A stretch of DNA of 10,075 nucleotides from Chloroflexota bacterium (GTDB taxonomy: Bacteria > Chloroflexota > UBA11872 > VXNJ01): NCBI GenBank assembly GCA_026708165.1, contig JAPOVO010000378.1:1-10075 (forward strand). The letters run 5' to 3'. The notes below the pieces were generated by a model. It saw only the letters and a program-made list of their open reading frames with translations. It was not told the DNA's origin and ran no database searches. A program made the translations under genes and the position numbers. This document shows, in pieces, positions 1-7,293 of this stretch; the stretch's first letter is position 1, and each line of letters opens with the position of its first letter.

Positions 1-90
1 CTCTTTTGTATTTTGTCTTCAGACTTCTCGCCCTCGGAGGCCGCGACTAGCAGAGGCCGGCCGTGCCGTCGACTCTGATCCGATGCTGAG
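1..90. other. Upstream flank of rlmN, no gene seen
   Basis: This short stretch begins with a T-rich run and then becomes GC-rich. I see no convincing reading frame, promoter or terminator. The T-rich start could be the tail of a terminator or part of a promoter lying outside the window, but nothing here decides it. Confidence 0.3.
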
Positions 91-1203
91 ATGACCCAGC
101 GGGCGAGCGTTGTAGATAGCGTTTCGCAGCCGCCGGCGGACGCAGGCGACATCACCGGATCCGACCGCATTCCGCTTACGAGCCTAACTCTGGAGGAATT
201 GCGGGACCTCGTGGAGGCGATGGGCGAGACTCGCTATCGCGGGGACCAGATAGGCCGCTGGCTGTACAGGCGTTTGGCGACGGAATTCGATCAGATGAGC
301 GATCTGTCGGCGAAGTTGCGCCGGGACCTGGGGCAGCGCTCTCGGCTCCATGCCTTGAAAATCGCGCGGGTGCTTGACTCCGCTGACGGGGTCACCCGGA
401 AATTGCTACTGACTGGCAGCGGCGGAGTTTCGGTCGAGTCCGTGCTCCTGCCGAGGCGGCGCGGAATGACGCTTTGCCTGAGCAGCCAGGCGGGATGCGC
501 GATGCGATGTCCGTTTTGCGCCACAGGTCTGGGCGGGCTTCGACGAAACCTGAGCTCCGGCGAGATCGTCGATCAATATCTGCTCGCCCGACGACTTGCG
601 CCGGGCGGCGATATCGGGTCGATAGTGTTCATGGGTATGGGCGAGCCGCTAGCGAATCTGAAAAATGTCAAATCGGCCGTCGAGCGGCTTGTTTCAAGCG
701 AGTACTGTGGACTGGGCGCGCGCCGGATAACAATATCGACCATCGGTCTCAGGGGGCGTATCCGAAGGCTGGCCGAATGGCCGTGGCGGGTGGGCCTGGC
801 CATCTCGCTGCACGCGCCGAACGACGAGCTGCGCTGCAGGCTTGTTCCGCCGAGCAGGTCATTCGGTTTGGAGGAATTGATGGCCGAATCGGTGTATTAC
901 CAGCGGAAGACCGGCAGGCGAGTCTCATATGAATACGTGATGCTGGACTCCGTCAACGATTCGCCGGATCACGCGCGGGCACTCCGAGACCTGGTTGCCG
1001 GGCAGCTATGTCACATAAATTTGATCCCTTATAACTCGGTCGCTGGAACGGGCTATCGAGGATCGCCGCGGGCCGCGATCGAGAGGTTCAGACAGGCGCT
1101 GGAATTGGGCGGCGTGCCCGTAACGGTGCGCCGGCCAAGGGGACGGGATATAGCGGCGGCCTGCGGACAGCTTGCCGGAGAGAAGGATGAGACCGCGTCG
1201 TGA
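91..1203 (+). CDS. rlmN: Dual-specificity 23S rRNA/tRNA (adenine-C2) methyltransferase RlmN
   Basis: This is a radical-SAM enzyme that methylates C2 of A2503 in 23S rRNA, and in many bacteria A37 of some tRNAs, by a methyl-cysteine mechanism. The 370-residue protein shows the cluster motif C136-x3-C140-x2-C143 (in GCAMRCPFC). It has the two catalytic cysteines expected from E. coli C118 and C355: C129, seven residues before the first cluster cysteine as in E. coli, and C358 in the C-terminal AACGQL motif. The SAM-binding GMGEPLAN motif is at 182-189. The N-terminal accessory domain (about 28-100) has the usual YRGDQIGRWLY. The ATG at 91 has only a weak ribosome site, and about 27 poorly conserved residues precede the conserved part, so the true start could differ. 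The TGA stop overlaps the GTG of rpe. Cfr resistance enzymes are the closest relatives, but the gene context and motifs fit RlmN. Confidence 0.96.
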   Translation: MTQRASVVDSVSQPPADAGDITGSDRIPLTSLTLEELRDLVEAMGETRYRGDQIGRWLYRRLATEFDQMSDLSAKLRRDLGQRSRLHALKIARVLDSADGVTRKLLLTGSGGVSVESVLLPRRRGMTLCLSSQAGCAMRCPFCATGLGGLRRNLSSGEIVDQYLLARRLAPGGDIGSIVFMGMGEPLANLKNVKSAVERLVSSEYCGLGARRITISTIGLRGRIRRLAEWPWRVGLAISLHAPNDELRCRLVPPSRSFGLEELMAESVYYQRKTGRRVSYEYVMLDSVNDSPDHARALRDLVAGQLCHINLIPYNSVAGTGYRGSPRAAIERFRQALELGGVPVTVRRPRGRDIAAACGQLAGEKDETAS

Positions 1204-1871
1204 TCAGGATCGCGCCGTCGATACTGGCGGCTGACTACGCCCGGCTGGGTGAACAGGCGGCGGAACTAGAAGGCGCCGGGGCCGACCTTGTCCATTGCGA
1301 CGTGATGGATGGCTCATTCGTTCCCGCGATTTCGTTTGGCGGCGGTGTTATCTCGGCGATTGCCAGCAGCTCTCCGGTGCCGCTAGACATCCACCTGATG
1401 GTCGAAAACCCCGAGAAGCAAGTCCGCCTCCTTGCAGGTTTGAAACCGAAAATCATGACGTTTCACGTCGAGGCCGTCGAAGAACCGCTCGATCTGGCTC
1501 GTGAGATACGTTCGGGCGGCGCGCTGGCGGGAGCGGCGATAAAGCCGAACACGCCGATCAAGCGGCTGCTGGAGCTACTGCCCGAGATCGACCTGGCGCT
1601 TGTGATGACGGTGGAGCCGGGTAAGGGTGGTCAGCCGTTCATGGAAGAGATGCTGCCGAGGATCGCGACAGTGGCGCGAGCGGTGTCCGAATCGGGTCTG
1701 GAGACGCTGATCGAGGTCGACGGAGGCATCGACGAGAACACGATTGCGGCAGCTTCGGCGGCGGGAGCGGATACTTTCGTTGCAGGTACTTCGGTGTTCG
1801 GCGACCCGGTAGGGATCGCGGATGCGGTGAAGAGGCTGCGCACTTGCGCGCAGCAGGCGACAGGCTCTTAG
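1200..1871 (+). CDS. rpe: Ribulose-phosphate 3-epimerase
   Basis: This cytoplasmic TIM-barrel enzyme interconverts D-ribulose 5-phosphate and D-xylulose 5-phosphate in the pentose phosphate or Calvin pathways. The 223 residues match the family's usual length. Visible motifs are IAPSILAADY at 4-13, HCDVMDG at 32-38 (metal ligand H32, catalytic D34), LDIHLMVENP at 62-71 (H65), MTVEPGKGGQPF at 136-147 and EVDGGI at 172-177 (D174, the second acid/base). All four expected metal or catalytic positions are present. The GTG start overlaps the rlmN stop as GTGA, so the two are probably one transcript with coupled translation. Its TAG stop overlaps the convergent rpmB stop by a few bases, so no room is left for a terminator between them. 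Confidence 0.96.
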   Translation: MIRIAPSILAADYARLGEQAAELEGAGADLVHCDVMDGSFVPAISFGGGVISAIASSSPVPLDIHLMVENPEKQVRLLAGLKPKIMTFHVEAVEEPLDLAREIRSGGALAGAAIKPNTPIKRLLELLPEIDLALVMTVEPGKGGQPFMEEMLPRIATVARAVSESGLETLIEVDGGIDENTIAAASAAGADTFVAGTSVFGDPVGIADAVKRLRTCAQQATGS

Positions 1872-2083
1872 GCGGCCTTTTCGGTCTTGTAGAGGGTCCT
1901 CAAGCAGCGGGTGCAGATGTTCATCAGCCGCGTGCGGCCCTTGATGGTCACCCGTTTTCGCTGGACGTTGGCGCGCCACCATCGGGGTTTCTTGGGCGCG
2001 CGGAGTGCCCACTTCCCTGACGCCTGGTGGCGTATGTGCCGCCCGGCCTGACGGCCTTTGTTGCAGAGGTCGCAAGACGCCAC
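1868..2083 (-). CDS. rpmB: 50S ribosomal protein L28 (zinc-binding type)
   Basis: L28 is a small basic protein of the large ribosomal subunit. The 71-residue product starts at a GTG and shows the family pattern: C4-x2-C7 at the N-terminus, a basic middle with RAPKKPRWWRANVQRK, and C57-x2-C60 in NICTRCLRTL near the C-terminus. Four cysteines in two C-x2-C pairs mark the zinc-containing form, as opposed to the cysteine-free paralogues that zinc-starved bacteria can use. An AGGAG element lies about ten bases before the start on the minus strand. The gene runs opposite to all its neighbours, convergent with rpe and divergent from the fakA-like gene. As I recall, rpmB is also reversed in the equivalent Bacillus neighbourhood. 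Confidence 0.95.
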   Translation of the reverse strand: MASCDLCNKGRQAGRHIRHQASGKWALRAPKKPRWWRANVQRKRVTIKGRTRLMNICTRCLRTLYKTEKAA

Positions 2084-2114
2084 TGGGTAAAAGCTCCTGG
2101 AGTTTCTGGCAAAA

Positions 2115-2150
2115 TACTGATTTGAAGGGGCCAGTTGTCATTATAACAGC
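2115..2150. promoter_or_regulatory. Probable divergent promoter region for rpmB and the fakA-like gene
   Basis: The 113 bases between the divergent rpmB and fakA-like starts contain the only AT-rich patch nearby. On the minus strand there is a perfect TATAAT (2140-2145). On the plus strand an overlapping TATAAC (2142-2147) could serve the other direction. A TTGAAG at 2122-2127 on the plus strand is only 14 bases from that -10, which is too short for a standard promoter. No clear -35 is visible for the minus-strand box. The placement is therefore inferred from the divergent layout and the -10-like boxes only. Confidence 0.4.
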
Positions 2151-2196
2151 GCCAGCGATTGGCATCGGGTGATAGAGAGTCGGGATCGGGGGACGA

Positions 2197-3852
2197 ATGT
2201 CTGAATCCAGTTCCGCGGAAACGCAACAAACCTCGGTAGATACGGAGCCGCTGACCACTGGACGAGGGCTTCGAACCGGCCTTCAAGCCGGTCTGGACTG
2301 GCTGAGGGCCAACAGCGAGGCCATCGACCGCCTAAACGTCTTTCCAGTACCGGACGGCGACACCGGGGCGAACATGGTCTTGACTTTCGAAGCCGCGCTC
2401 GATGAGGTTAAAAACACGATCTCCGACTCGCTTTCGGACGTAGCCGGCGCAGCCGCGCGGGGGGCGCTGCTGGGAGCCAGGGGCAACTCCGGGGTCATCT
2501 TGTCGCAGATAGTGGGCGGCATGGCCAAGGGGCTACAAGGACTTTCCGAATGTAGCGCGTTGCAGTTCGCCAAGTCGCTGAACAAGGCCTCCGAGGTGGC
2601 CTATGACGCAGTCTCGAAACCCGTCGAGGGCACGATGTTGACGGTGATCCGGCACGCCGCGAGCGGGGCCATGGAGGCCGCGGAAGAGGAAGAATCAGTC
2701 GAGTCGGTCATTGCCCAGGCAACTGAATCGGCGGCAAAGTCGGTCGAAGACACGCCCAATCGCCTGGCGGTGCTGAAGGAAGCGGGCGTGGTGGACGCCG
2801 GCGGGCAGGGCGTCTTCATCATTCTCGAAGGACTCCTAAAGTACAGCCGGGGCGAAGAGATCGAGGGTGAGGTTGTGCTCGACCGGTCGGAAGAAACGTT
2901 CGCGGCTTTCGCGCAGGAGCATTCGGGCGACGAGCACGGTTTCTGTACTCAGTTCCTGATTCGGGGTTCGGACCTGGATGTCCCGGCTACGCGAACCGCT
3001 CTCGAATCGATGGCCGACTGGGCGATCATCGTCGGCGATCCGGACCTGGTGCGGGTGCACTTGCACACCGAGCGGCCGGGCGACATCCTCAACTATGGCG
3101 TGAGGTTGGGCGAGCTGGATCGAATCAGCATCGAGAACATGGACTTGCAGCAGGTCGAACACTTCGCGGGCGTGGCTGAACCGTCTGTGCCAGAGGTTGA
3201 CGATTCGAATCTGGTGGCGGTCACGATGGGTAATGGGTTTCAGAACATATTCGCCAGCCTCGGGGCTCGTATAGTCCCCGGCGGACAGACGATGAATCCC
3301 AGCGCGGCGCAAATTCTGGAAGCGGTCGAGGCATGTCCGGGGGATGGCGTGGTGGTGTTGCCAAACAACTCCAACGTCGTACTGGCCGCCAAACAAGCCG
3401 CCGCCGAATCCGATAAGGACGTGGAAGTAGTCGAAACGGTCACCGTCCCGCATGGGATAGCGGCGGCGCTCGCATACAACCCGAACGGAGAACTATCCGG
3501 GAACCGCGACAATATGACCGCAGCGCTTGACGGAGTTACGGTGCTGGAGATAACCAAGGCCGTCCGCGATTCGCAGGTGGGCGGTCTGGACGTGCGTGAG
3601 GGCGACTTCATCGGACTGCTGGACGGCAAGCTGAGGGCGAGCGGCGAGACGGTCGAAACGGTCTTGGGCGCGCTCTATGAAGAGGTTGGGGATTTCGACG
3701 TTGAGCTGGCGACGATCTACCTGGGCGCGGGGCTCGAAGGGACCGACGCGGGCGTCGTGACGGAGACGCTTGAAGCCGCCTTCCCGGACGTTGAGTTTGA
3801 GATTGCCGATGGAGGCCAGCCGCACTACGACTACATCATCTCGCTCGAATAG
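2197..3852 (+). CDS. fakA: DAK2 domain / FakA-like (YloV family) kinase
   Basis: This is a YloV/FakA-type protein. In Firmicutes FakA phosphorylates a fatty acid carried by FakB, feeding exogenous fatty acids into phospholipid synthesis; that role here is inferred. The 551 residues match the family length. The N-terminal DAK2 kinase domain (about 20-215) shows the nucleotide/metal motif PVPDGDTGAN at 50-59, GARGNSGVILSQ at 93-104, KPVEGTMLTV at 141-150 and VVDAGGQG at 198-205. A middle domain follows, then a C-terminal DegV-like region with VVVLPNNSNVVLAAKQAA (about 385-402), typical of YloV. No DegV/FakB partner lies in this window, and the small asp23/yloU gene that usually precedes yloV in Firmicutes is absent. 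The start is the ATG after a G-rich stretch. The end overlaps recG. Confidence 0.9.
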   Translation: MSESSSAETQQTSVDTEPLTTGRGLRTGLQAGLDWLRANSEAIDRLNVFPVPDGDTGANMVLTFEAALDEVKNTISDSLSDVAGAAARGALLGARGNSGVILSQIVGGMAKGLQGLSECSALQFAKSLNKASEVAYDAVSKPVEGTMLTVIRHAASGAMEAAEEEESVESVIAQATESAAKSVEDTPNRLAVLKEAGVVDAGGQGVFIILEGLLKYSRGEEIEGEVVLDRSEETFAAFAQEHSGDEHGFCTQFLIRGSDLDVPATRTALESMADWAIIVGDPDLVRVHLHTERPGDILNYGVRLGELDRISIENMDLQQVEHFAGVAEPSVPEVDDSNLVAVTMGNGFQNIFASLGARIVPGGQTMNPSAAQILEAVEACPGDGVVVLPNNSNVVLAAKQAAAESDKDVEVVETVTVPHGIAAALAYNPNGELSGNRDNMTAALDGVTVLEITKAVRDSQVGGLDVREGDFIGLLDGKLRASGETVETVLGALYEEVGDFDVELATIYLGAGLEGTDAGVVTETLEAAFPDVEFEIADGGQPHYDYIISLE

Positions 3853-6202
3853 CTACGACCTGACTTCCAAACTCAAGGTCCTTGCGCGTGTCCTCGACGC
3901 GGAACGAGAGCGAGGTTTTCCCGACCGGGCGGTAATGGGCGGTCTCGGCAAGTTCGTTGCCGGACTGATCTCCAGCGACGCCGGTGGAACCCTTTCGCCG
4001 GAAATCAAGGCGTTGGAAGCCTATGAGGGCATGGACGCTTCGACCAGGGCGGCGGCCGTAGCCGAGGCGATGCAGAGCCTGGGAGAGCGCACCGAGCAGC
4101 CCCAACGGAAGGCTCCTCGACGGAAGAAGAAGCGAGTGACCGGCGTCGGCCTCGAATCGCCCGTAACGGACCTGTTTCGGGTTGGGCCGCAGTACGAAAA
4201 GCTGCTGAAAAAACTTGGCATCGACACTTATCGAGACATGCTTTTCCATTTTCCGCGCAGATATCTCGATAGATCGACGTTCACTCCCATAAGTGATGTT
4301 GAGCCGGGAGATGCCGTCAACGTGATCGCCGACGTTATTGAGATTGTCAGCCGGAAGTCGCCGCAGCGGCGATTCACGCTCACGGAGGCGCTGCTCAGCG
4401 ATGAGTCAGGGGACATCAAGGCAATCTGGTTCAACCAGCCTTACGTCGCCAAAAGCCTTCGAAACAAGAAGGGAGTCGCGTTCTTCGGACGGGCGACGTG
4501 GGGAGACCTAGGCCCCGAATTGCGAGCGCCCGAATACGAGCTGGACCTGGGACGGTCGCTGCATTCGGGACGCCAGGTGCCCGTATACCGGAGCACCGGC
4601 AAGCTATCGCAGAAGCTGCTGCGGCTGTGGGCGTCGCAAGCGGTCGAGGCGTGCGCGGCGCTGGTTGACGAGTTCCTGCCGGAGCGGATTCTGGAATCGG
4701 CCGGGTTGATCGGCATCGAGGAAGCGCTGAGGTCGATCCACTTTCCAGAAACTCCCGAAGACGCCGTTCGGGCGGTGAAGCGTCTGGCATTCGACGAGCT
4801 ATTTCTTCTCCAACTGGGCGTGCTGGAAAGGCGCAGAGACTGGCGGGAGGGCAGCCCGGGCAAGGCTGTAACGGTAGAGCGCGACGACGTGCGGAGTTTC
4901 GTTCGTTCCTTGGGGTTTGCGCTAACCGGCGATCAAAAGCAGGCGGTAGCGGAAATCCTCGACGACATCGAACGTCCAATCGCGATGAACCGGCTGCTCC
5001 AGGGGGACGTCGGGTCAGGCAAGACTGTGGTGGCGGCGTCCGCGCTGCTGGCGGCGGCGCTGGCAGGTGCGCAGTCGGCGTTCATGGCTCCCACGCAGAT
5101 CCTGGCCGAGCAGCATTTCAAGACGTTGACCGATCTCATGTCTTCGTATGGCTTGGAGGCCGCCTTGATCACGGGCGCGCTGACCAAGGCGAGGCGACGG
5201 AAGGCTTGGGAGAGGGTCGAGAATGGCGAAGTGCAAATCGTGGTCGGGACGCATGCGCTGATCGCCGATGAGGCGAGATTTCGCGATCTAAACCTCGTGA
5301 TCGTGGACGAGCAGCACCGCTTCGGAGTCCATCAGCGGGCACGGCTGCGGGGCAAAGGATTCAATCCGCACATGCTGGTTATGACCGCCACACCCATACC
5401 GCGAACGCTGGCGTTGACGCTGTACGGTGATCTTGACATAACCCGAATAAGCGAAATGCCGCCGGGGCGTACTCCCGTAAAAACGGCCCTCATCTCACCG
5501 GAGACGCGGACGAAGGCCTATAGATTCGTGCGAGAACAGCTTGCCGCGGGATGGCAGGCGTTTGCGGTATATCCGGTGATCGACGAATCGGAGACTCTCC
5601 AAGTCAGGGCGGCTGAGCGGGAATTCGAGAGGCTGCGCGAGGAGGTTTTTCCGGAATTCGGGGACGGAATCGCGCTGCTGCACGGCCGGATGAGCAACAA
5701 GAGGAAGACCGAGACGATGATTCGTCTCAGGAACGGCGAAATCAAACTGCTGGTCAGCACGGCGCTGGTGGAGGTTGGGGTCGATGTGCCGAACGCGACG
5801 GTGATGATCATCGAGGGGGCCGAGCGGTTCGGTCTGGCGCAACTGCACCAGTTTCGAGGACGCGTGGGGCGCAGCGACCAGCAGAGCTATTGCCTGCTGT
5901 TCAGCGACTCGACCGACGCCGCCGAAAACGAGCGGTTACAGGCGATGACACGCTCGGGCGATGGATTCGCGCTGGCTGAAAAGGACCTGGAAATAAGAGG
6001 TCCAGGGGAGATTCTGGGTTCGCGGCAGAGCGGGCTGCCGGTGTTGAAGGTGGCGAGCTTGTCGGACGTCGATACGCTGGAGCTTGCCCGCAGGGAGGCG
6101 GTGGCGCTGTTCAAACGGGACGGTTACCTGAAGGACCCAGAAAATGCGGGCGTGGCCGAACGGCTGGCGAATTTCTGGGACAGCCTGGCCGAGCTGTCGT
6201 GA
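3809..6202 (+). CDS. recG: ATP-dependent DNA helicase RecG
   Basis: RecG remodels stalled replication forks and Holliday junctions in recombination and repair. From the ATG at 3809 the product is 797 residues, about 100 longer than E. coli RecG. The extra length is an N-terminal helical, basic extension, as in Thermotoga and Chloroflexota members. The wedge/OB region follows (FPRRYLDRS). The helicase core shows Walker A GDVGSGKT at 399-406, DEQH at 500-503, TATPIPRTLAL, HGRMSNKRK, and the motif V-VI stretch STALVEVGVDVPNA through QFRGRVGRS. The start is uncertain. The 3809 ATG overlaps the fakA-like gene by 44 bases and lacks a good ribosome site, a TTG at 3770 is further upstream in frame, and family-like sequence (LKVLARVLDAERERGFPDRA) begins only near 3870. 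The gene is probably co-transcribed with the fakA-like gene and rsmD. Confidence 0.95.
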   Translation: MEASRTTTTSSRSNSYDLTSKLKVLARVLDAERERGFPDRAVMGGLGKFVAGLISSDAGGTLSPEIKALEAYEGMDASTRAAAVAEAMQSLGERTEQPQRKAPRRKKKRVTGVGLESPVTDLFRVGPQYEKLLKKLGIDTYRDMLFHFPRRYLDRSTFTPISDVEPGDAVNVIADVIEIVSRKSPQRRFTLTEALLSDESGDIKAIWFNQPYVAKSLRNKKGVAFFGRATWGDLGPELRAPEYELDLGRSLHSGRQVPVYRSTGKLSQKLLRLWASQAVEACAALVDEFLPERILESAGLIGIEEALRSIHFPETPEDAVRAVKRLAFDELFLLQLGVLERRRDWREGSPGKAVTVERDDVRSFVRSLGFALTGDQKQAVAEILDDIERPIAMNRLLQGDVGSGKTVVAASALLAAALAGAQSAFMAPTQILAEQHFKTLTDLMSSYGLEAALITGALTKARRRKAWERVENGEVQIVVGTHALIADEARFRDLNLVIVDEQHRFGVHQRARLRGKGFNPHMLVMTATPIPRTLALTLYGDLDITRISEMPPGRTPVKTALISPETRTKAYRFVREQLAAGWQAFAVYPVIDESETLQVRAAEREFERLREEVFPEFGDGIALLHGRMSNKRKTETMIRLRNGEIKLLVSTALVEVGVDVPNATVMIIEGAERFGLAQLHQFRGRVGRSDQQSYCLLFSDSTDAAENERLQAMTRSGDGFALAEKDLEIRGPGEILGSRQSGLPVLKVASLSDVDTLELARREAVALFKRDGYLKDPENAGVAERLANFWDSLAELS

Positions 6203-6211
6203 ACGAGAAGC

Positions 6212-6216
6212 GAGGA
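6212..6216 (+). promoter_or_regulatory. Ribosome binding site deciding the TTG start of rsmD
   Basis: GAGGA lies four bases before TTG 6221, between the recG stop and rsmD. No ATG is available near the conserved N-terminus, so this site supports the TTG as start. Confidence 0.6.
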
Positions 6217-6220
6217 TAGC

Positions 6221-6790
6221 TTGCCGGGCCGCGGGGTCCGCGTGACGGCGGGGTCGGCGCGCGGCAGGACGCTGAGAATTCCGAGACGTTCAGTCACCCG
6301 CCCGACCTCGGCAAAGCTACGAGAGGCGATATTTGCTTCGCTCGGCGGTTTCTGGTTCGAGACGGTGGCTGACCTGTTCGCGGGGAGCGGCATCCTTGGT
6401 ATCGAGGCCCTGAGCAGGGGGACGACCTTCGCCACGTTCGTCGAGTCGAACCGAGCGGCCGCTTCGATAATCCGCTCGAACCTGGAGAAGTCGGGATTCG
6501 CCGACCGGTCGGAGGTCGTCGCGCGGCCGGTCGAGGCGTTCTTGCGATCGTGCGACAGCGTGTTCGATCTAGTGCTGGCAGATCCGCCTTATGAGTACGC
6601 CGACTTGGACGGATTGATAACGTCGGCCTCCATGAGGCTGGTGTCGGAGGGCGGGGTACTGGTGCTGGAGCACGCGTCGCGCCGCCCGCCGCCGTCCGCA
6701 GTTGGGGGATTGGCGCTTTCAAAGACACGCAATCATGGGGACTCGGCGTTCAGCGTCTATGTCAGGGATTCCGGTGACGATTCCAACTGA
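6221..6790 (+). CDS. rsmD: 16S rRNA (guanine966-N2)-methyltransferase RsmD
   Basis: RsmD methylates N2 of G966 in 16S rRNA during 30S assembly. The 189-residue protein has the family order: RVTAGSARGRTL at 7-18, RPTSAKLREAIFASL at 28-42 (the RPT..REA.F signature), the SAM-binding motif I DLFAGSGILGIEALSRG at 51-67, and the catalytic DPPY at 121-124, a variant of NPPY. The start is a TTG with GAGGA just upstream; a GTG at 6242 (residue 8) is a weaker alternative. The gene begins 18 bases after the recG stop and is probably in its operon. In many bacteria rsmD is followed by coaD, but here the gene run stops and a 500-base non-coding stretch begins. Confidence 0.93.
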   Translation: MPGRGVRVTAGSARGRTLRIPRRSVTRPTSAKLREAIFASLGGFWFETVADLFAGSGILGIEALSRGTTFATFVESNRAAASIIRSNLEKSGFADRSEVVARPVEAFLRSCDSVFDLVLADPPYEYADLDGLITSASMRLVSEGGVLVLEHASRRPPPSAVGGLALSKTRNHGDSAFSVYVRDSGDDSN

Positions 6791-6993
6791 TCCAGATCAG
6801 CTTTGGCTGTCCTGATGTGAGAACTCAAGTTCGAATTGAGTGAGCTATTTCCCGATGGCGATGCTGGCCGTACATCACAATTCCGTGAAGAGAATGGTTG
6901 GAGCGTGACAGACGCGTAACTAAATCCGTCGATTTGCGACAGCGCGCGTCGTTTTTGTTACGCTGCTACCGCCGTTACGTTTGTATGAATTGA
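6791..6993. other. Intergenic stretch without a supported gene
   Basis: About 200 bases between rsmD and the structured leader. I see no reading frame with a ribosome site; the best, a 17-codon ATG frame near 6856, has none. The only clear structure is the inverted repeat at 6823-6841. A weak -10-like TATGAA at 6984-6989 precedes the structured RNA, with no good -35 at 16-18 bases. The promoter for the downstream RNA and gene should lie here but cannot be placed with confidence. Confidence 0.4.
6823..6841. repeat. Short inverted repeat ACTCAA / TTGAGT
   Basis: The arms ACTCAA (6823-6828) and TTGAGT (6836-6841) flank a 7-base centre GTTCGAA that itself holds the palindrome TTCGAA. It sits 32 bases after the rsmD stop. 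With no T-run it is not a clear terminator. It could be an operator or a weak mRNA end hairpin. Confidence 0.45.
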
Positions 6994-7128
6994 CTACATA
7001 GAGCTTGCCGTGTGAGGGCGGGCAATTTGTCAGGCCCTCCACGGCTTTATGTGGTCTCGTAACGGCAGAGTTACCCGCCTAAGGGGGGCCGCCTAAACGG
7101 CGGTGTTGCCCACCTTAGGGGGTCCACA
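6994..7128 (+). ncRNA. Structured 5' leader RNA, candidate riboswitch or attenuator
   Basis: Several helices can be drawn by eye. (1) CTACATA 6994-7000 pairs with TATGTGG 7048-7054, enclosing GCCGT/ACGGC (7007-7011, 7041-7045) and GAGGGC/GCCCTC (7014-7019, 7034-7039). (2) GTAAC 7059-7063 pairs with GTTAC 7070-7074, loop GGCAGA. (3) A long stem pairs CCTAAGG 7078-7084 with CCTTAGG 7113-7119 and GGG 7086-7088 with CCC 7109-7111, capped by CCGCC/GGCGG (7089-7093, 7099-7103) with loop TAAAC. TGTGG 7050-7054 can instead pair with CCACA 7124-7128, closing a three-way junction over helices 2 and 3 and competing with helix 1. A terminator follows, then the secreted protein gene. I could not match it to cyclic-di-GMP, cyclic-di-AMP, cobalamin, fluoride or other classes I know. 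A stand-alone small RNA is the alternative. Confidence 0.6.
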
Positions 7129-7150
7129 AATGAGCAGAGCCTGAATCCAG

Positions 7151-7182
7151 CCGGCTGTCGTCGACAGTCGGTTTTTCCTTTT
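7151..7182 (+). terminator. Intrinsic terminator in the leader
   Basis: CCGGCTGTC (7151-7159) pairs with GACAGTCGG (7163-7171) over nine positions with one G-U wobble and a three-base loop. TTTTTCCTTTT follows at 7172-7182. It lies between the structured RNA and the secreted-protein gene, so it either ends a small RNA or acts as a conditional attenuator for that gene. Sequence alone does not separate these. Confidence 0.85.
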
Positions 7183-7185
7183 CCC

Positions 7186-7204
7186 GGACAGAGTTCTTCT
7201 GTCC
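7186..7204 (+). repeat. Hairpin in the leader, GGACAGA / TCTGTCC
   Basis: A perfect 7-bp inverted repeat with a 5-base loop lies just after the terminator T-run. A second small hairpin, GCCAC/GTGGC with loop ACAG, is at 7221-7234. Both would be in the untranslated leader of the secreted-protein gene if transcription reads through. Their role is unknown; mRNA stability or spacing is possible. Confidence 0.5.
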
Positions 7205-7283
7205 CGTATTTAGAAGGCCCGCCACACAGGTGGCTATTGCTATGGATTGCAGCTGCCGTGGGTTACCGGCCGCTAGCAGCAAC

Positions 7284-7288
7284 GGAGG
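7284..7288 (+). promoter_or_regulatory. Ribosome binding site deciding the TTG start at 7294
   Basis: GGAGG sits five bases before TTG 7294. That start gives an ideal signal peptide directly, whereas the in-frame TTG 7237 would add 19 residues and has no ribosome site. This decides the start. Confidence 0.8.
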
Positions 7289-7293
7289 TTGCA

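Noticed and set aside
1575..2258. 227-codon minus-strand frame over the end of rpe and all of rpmB
   Set aside because: It is a shadow; rpmB in another phase of the same strand matches L28 residue by residue.
6823..6841. GTTCGAA loop resembling a tRNA T-arm
   Set aside because: When the loop is set in tRNA register the five stem pairs fail (T-T and A-A among them), and no acceptor, D or anticodon arms are found around it.
6856..6909. 17-codon ATG frame after rsmD
   Set aside because: It has no ribosome site, no hydrophobic or motif content, and lies apart from any coupled gene.
6994..7128. Known riboswitch classes (cyclic-di-GMP, cyclic-di-AMP, cobalamin, fluoride, SAM)
   Set aside because: Fragments such as GGGCAA look suggestive, but the conserved core strings of these classes that I know are missing; a covariance search is needed to settle it.
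7237..7293. Longer secreted-protein start at TTG 7237
   Set aside because: It adds 19 residues before an otherwise ideal signal peptide and has no ribosome site, whereas TTG 7294 has GGAGG at five bases.
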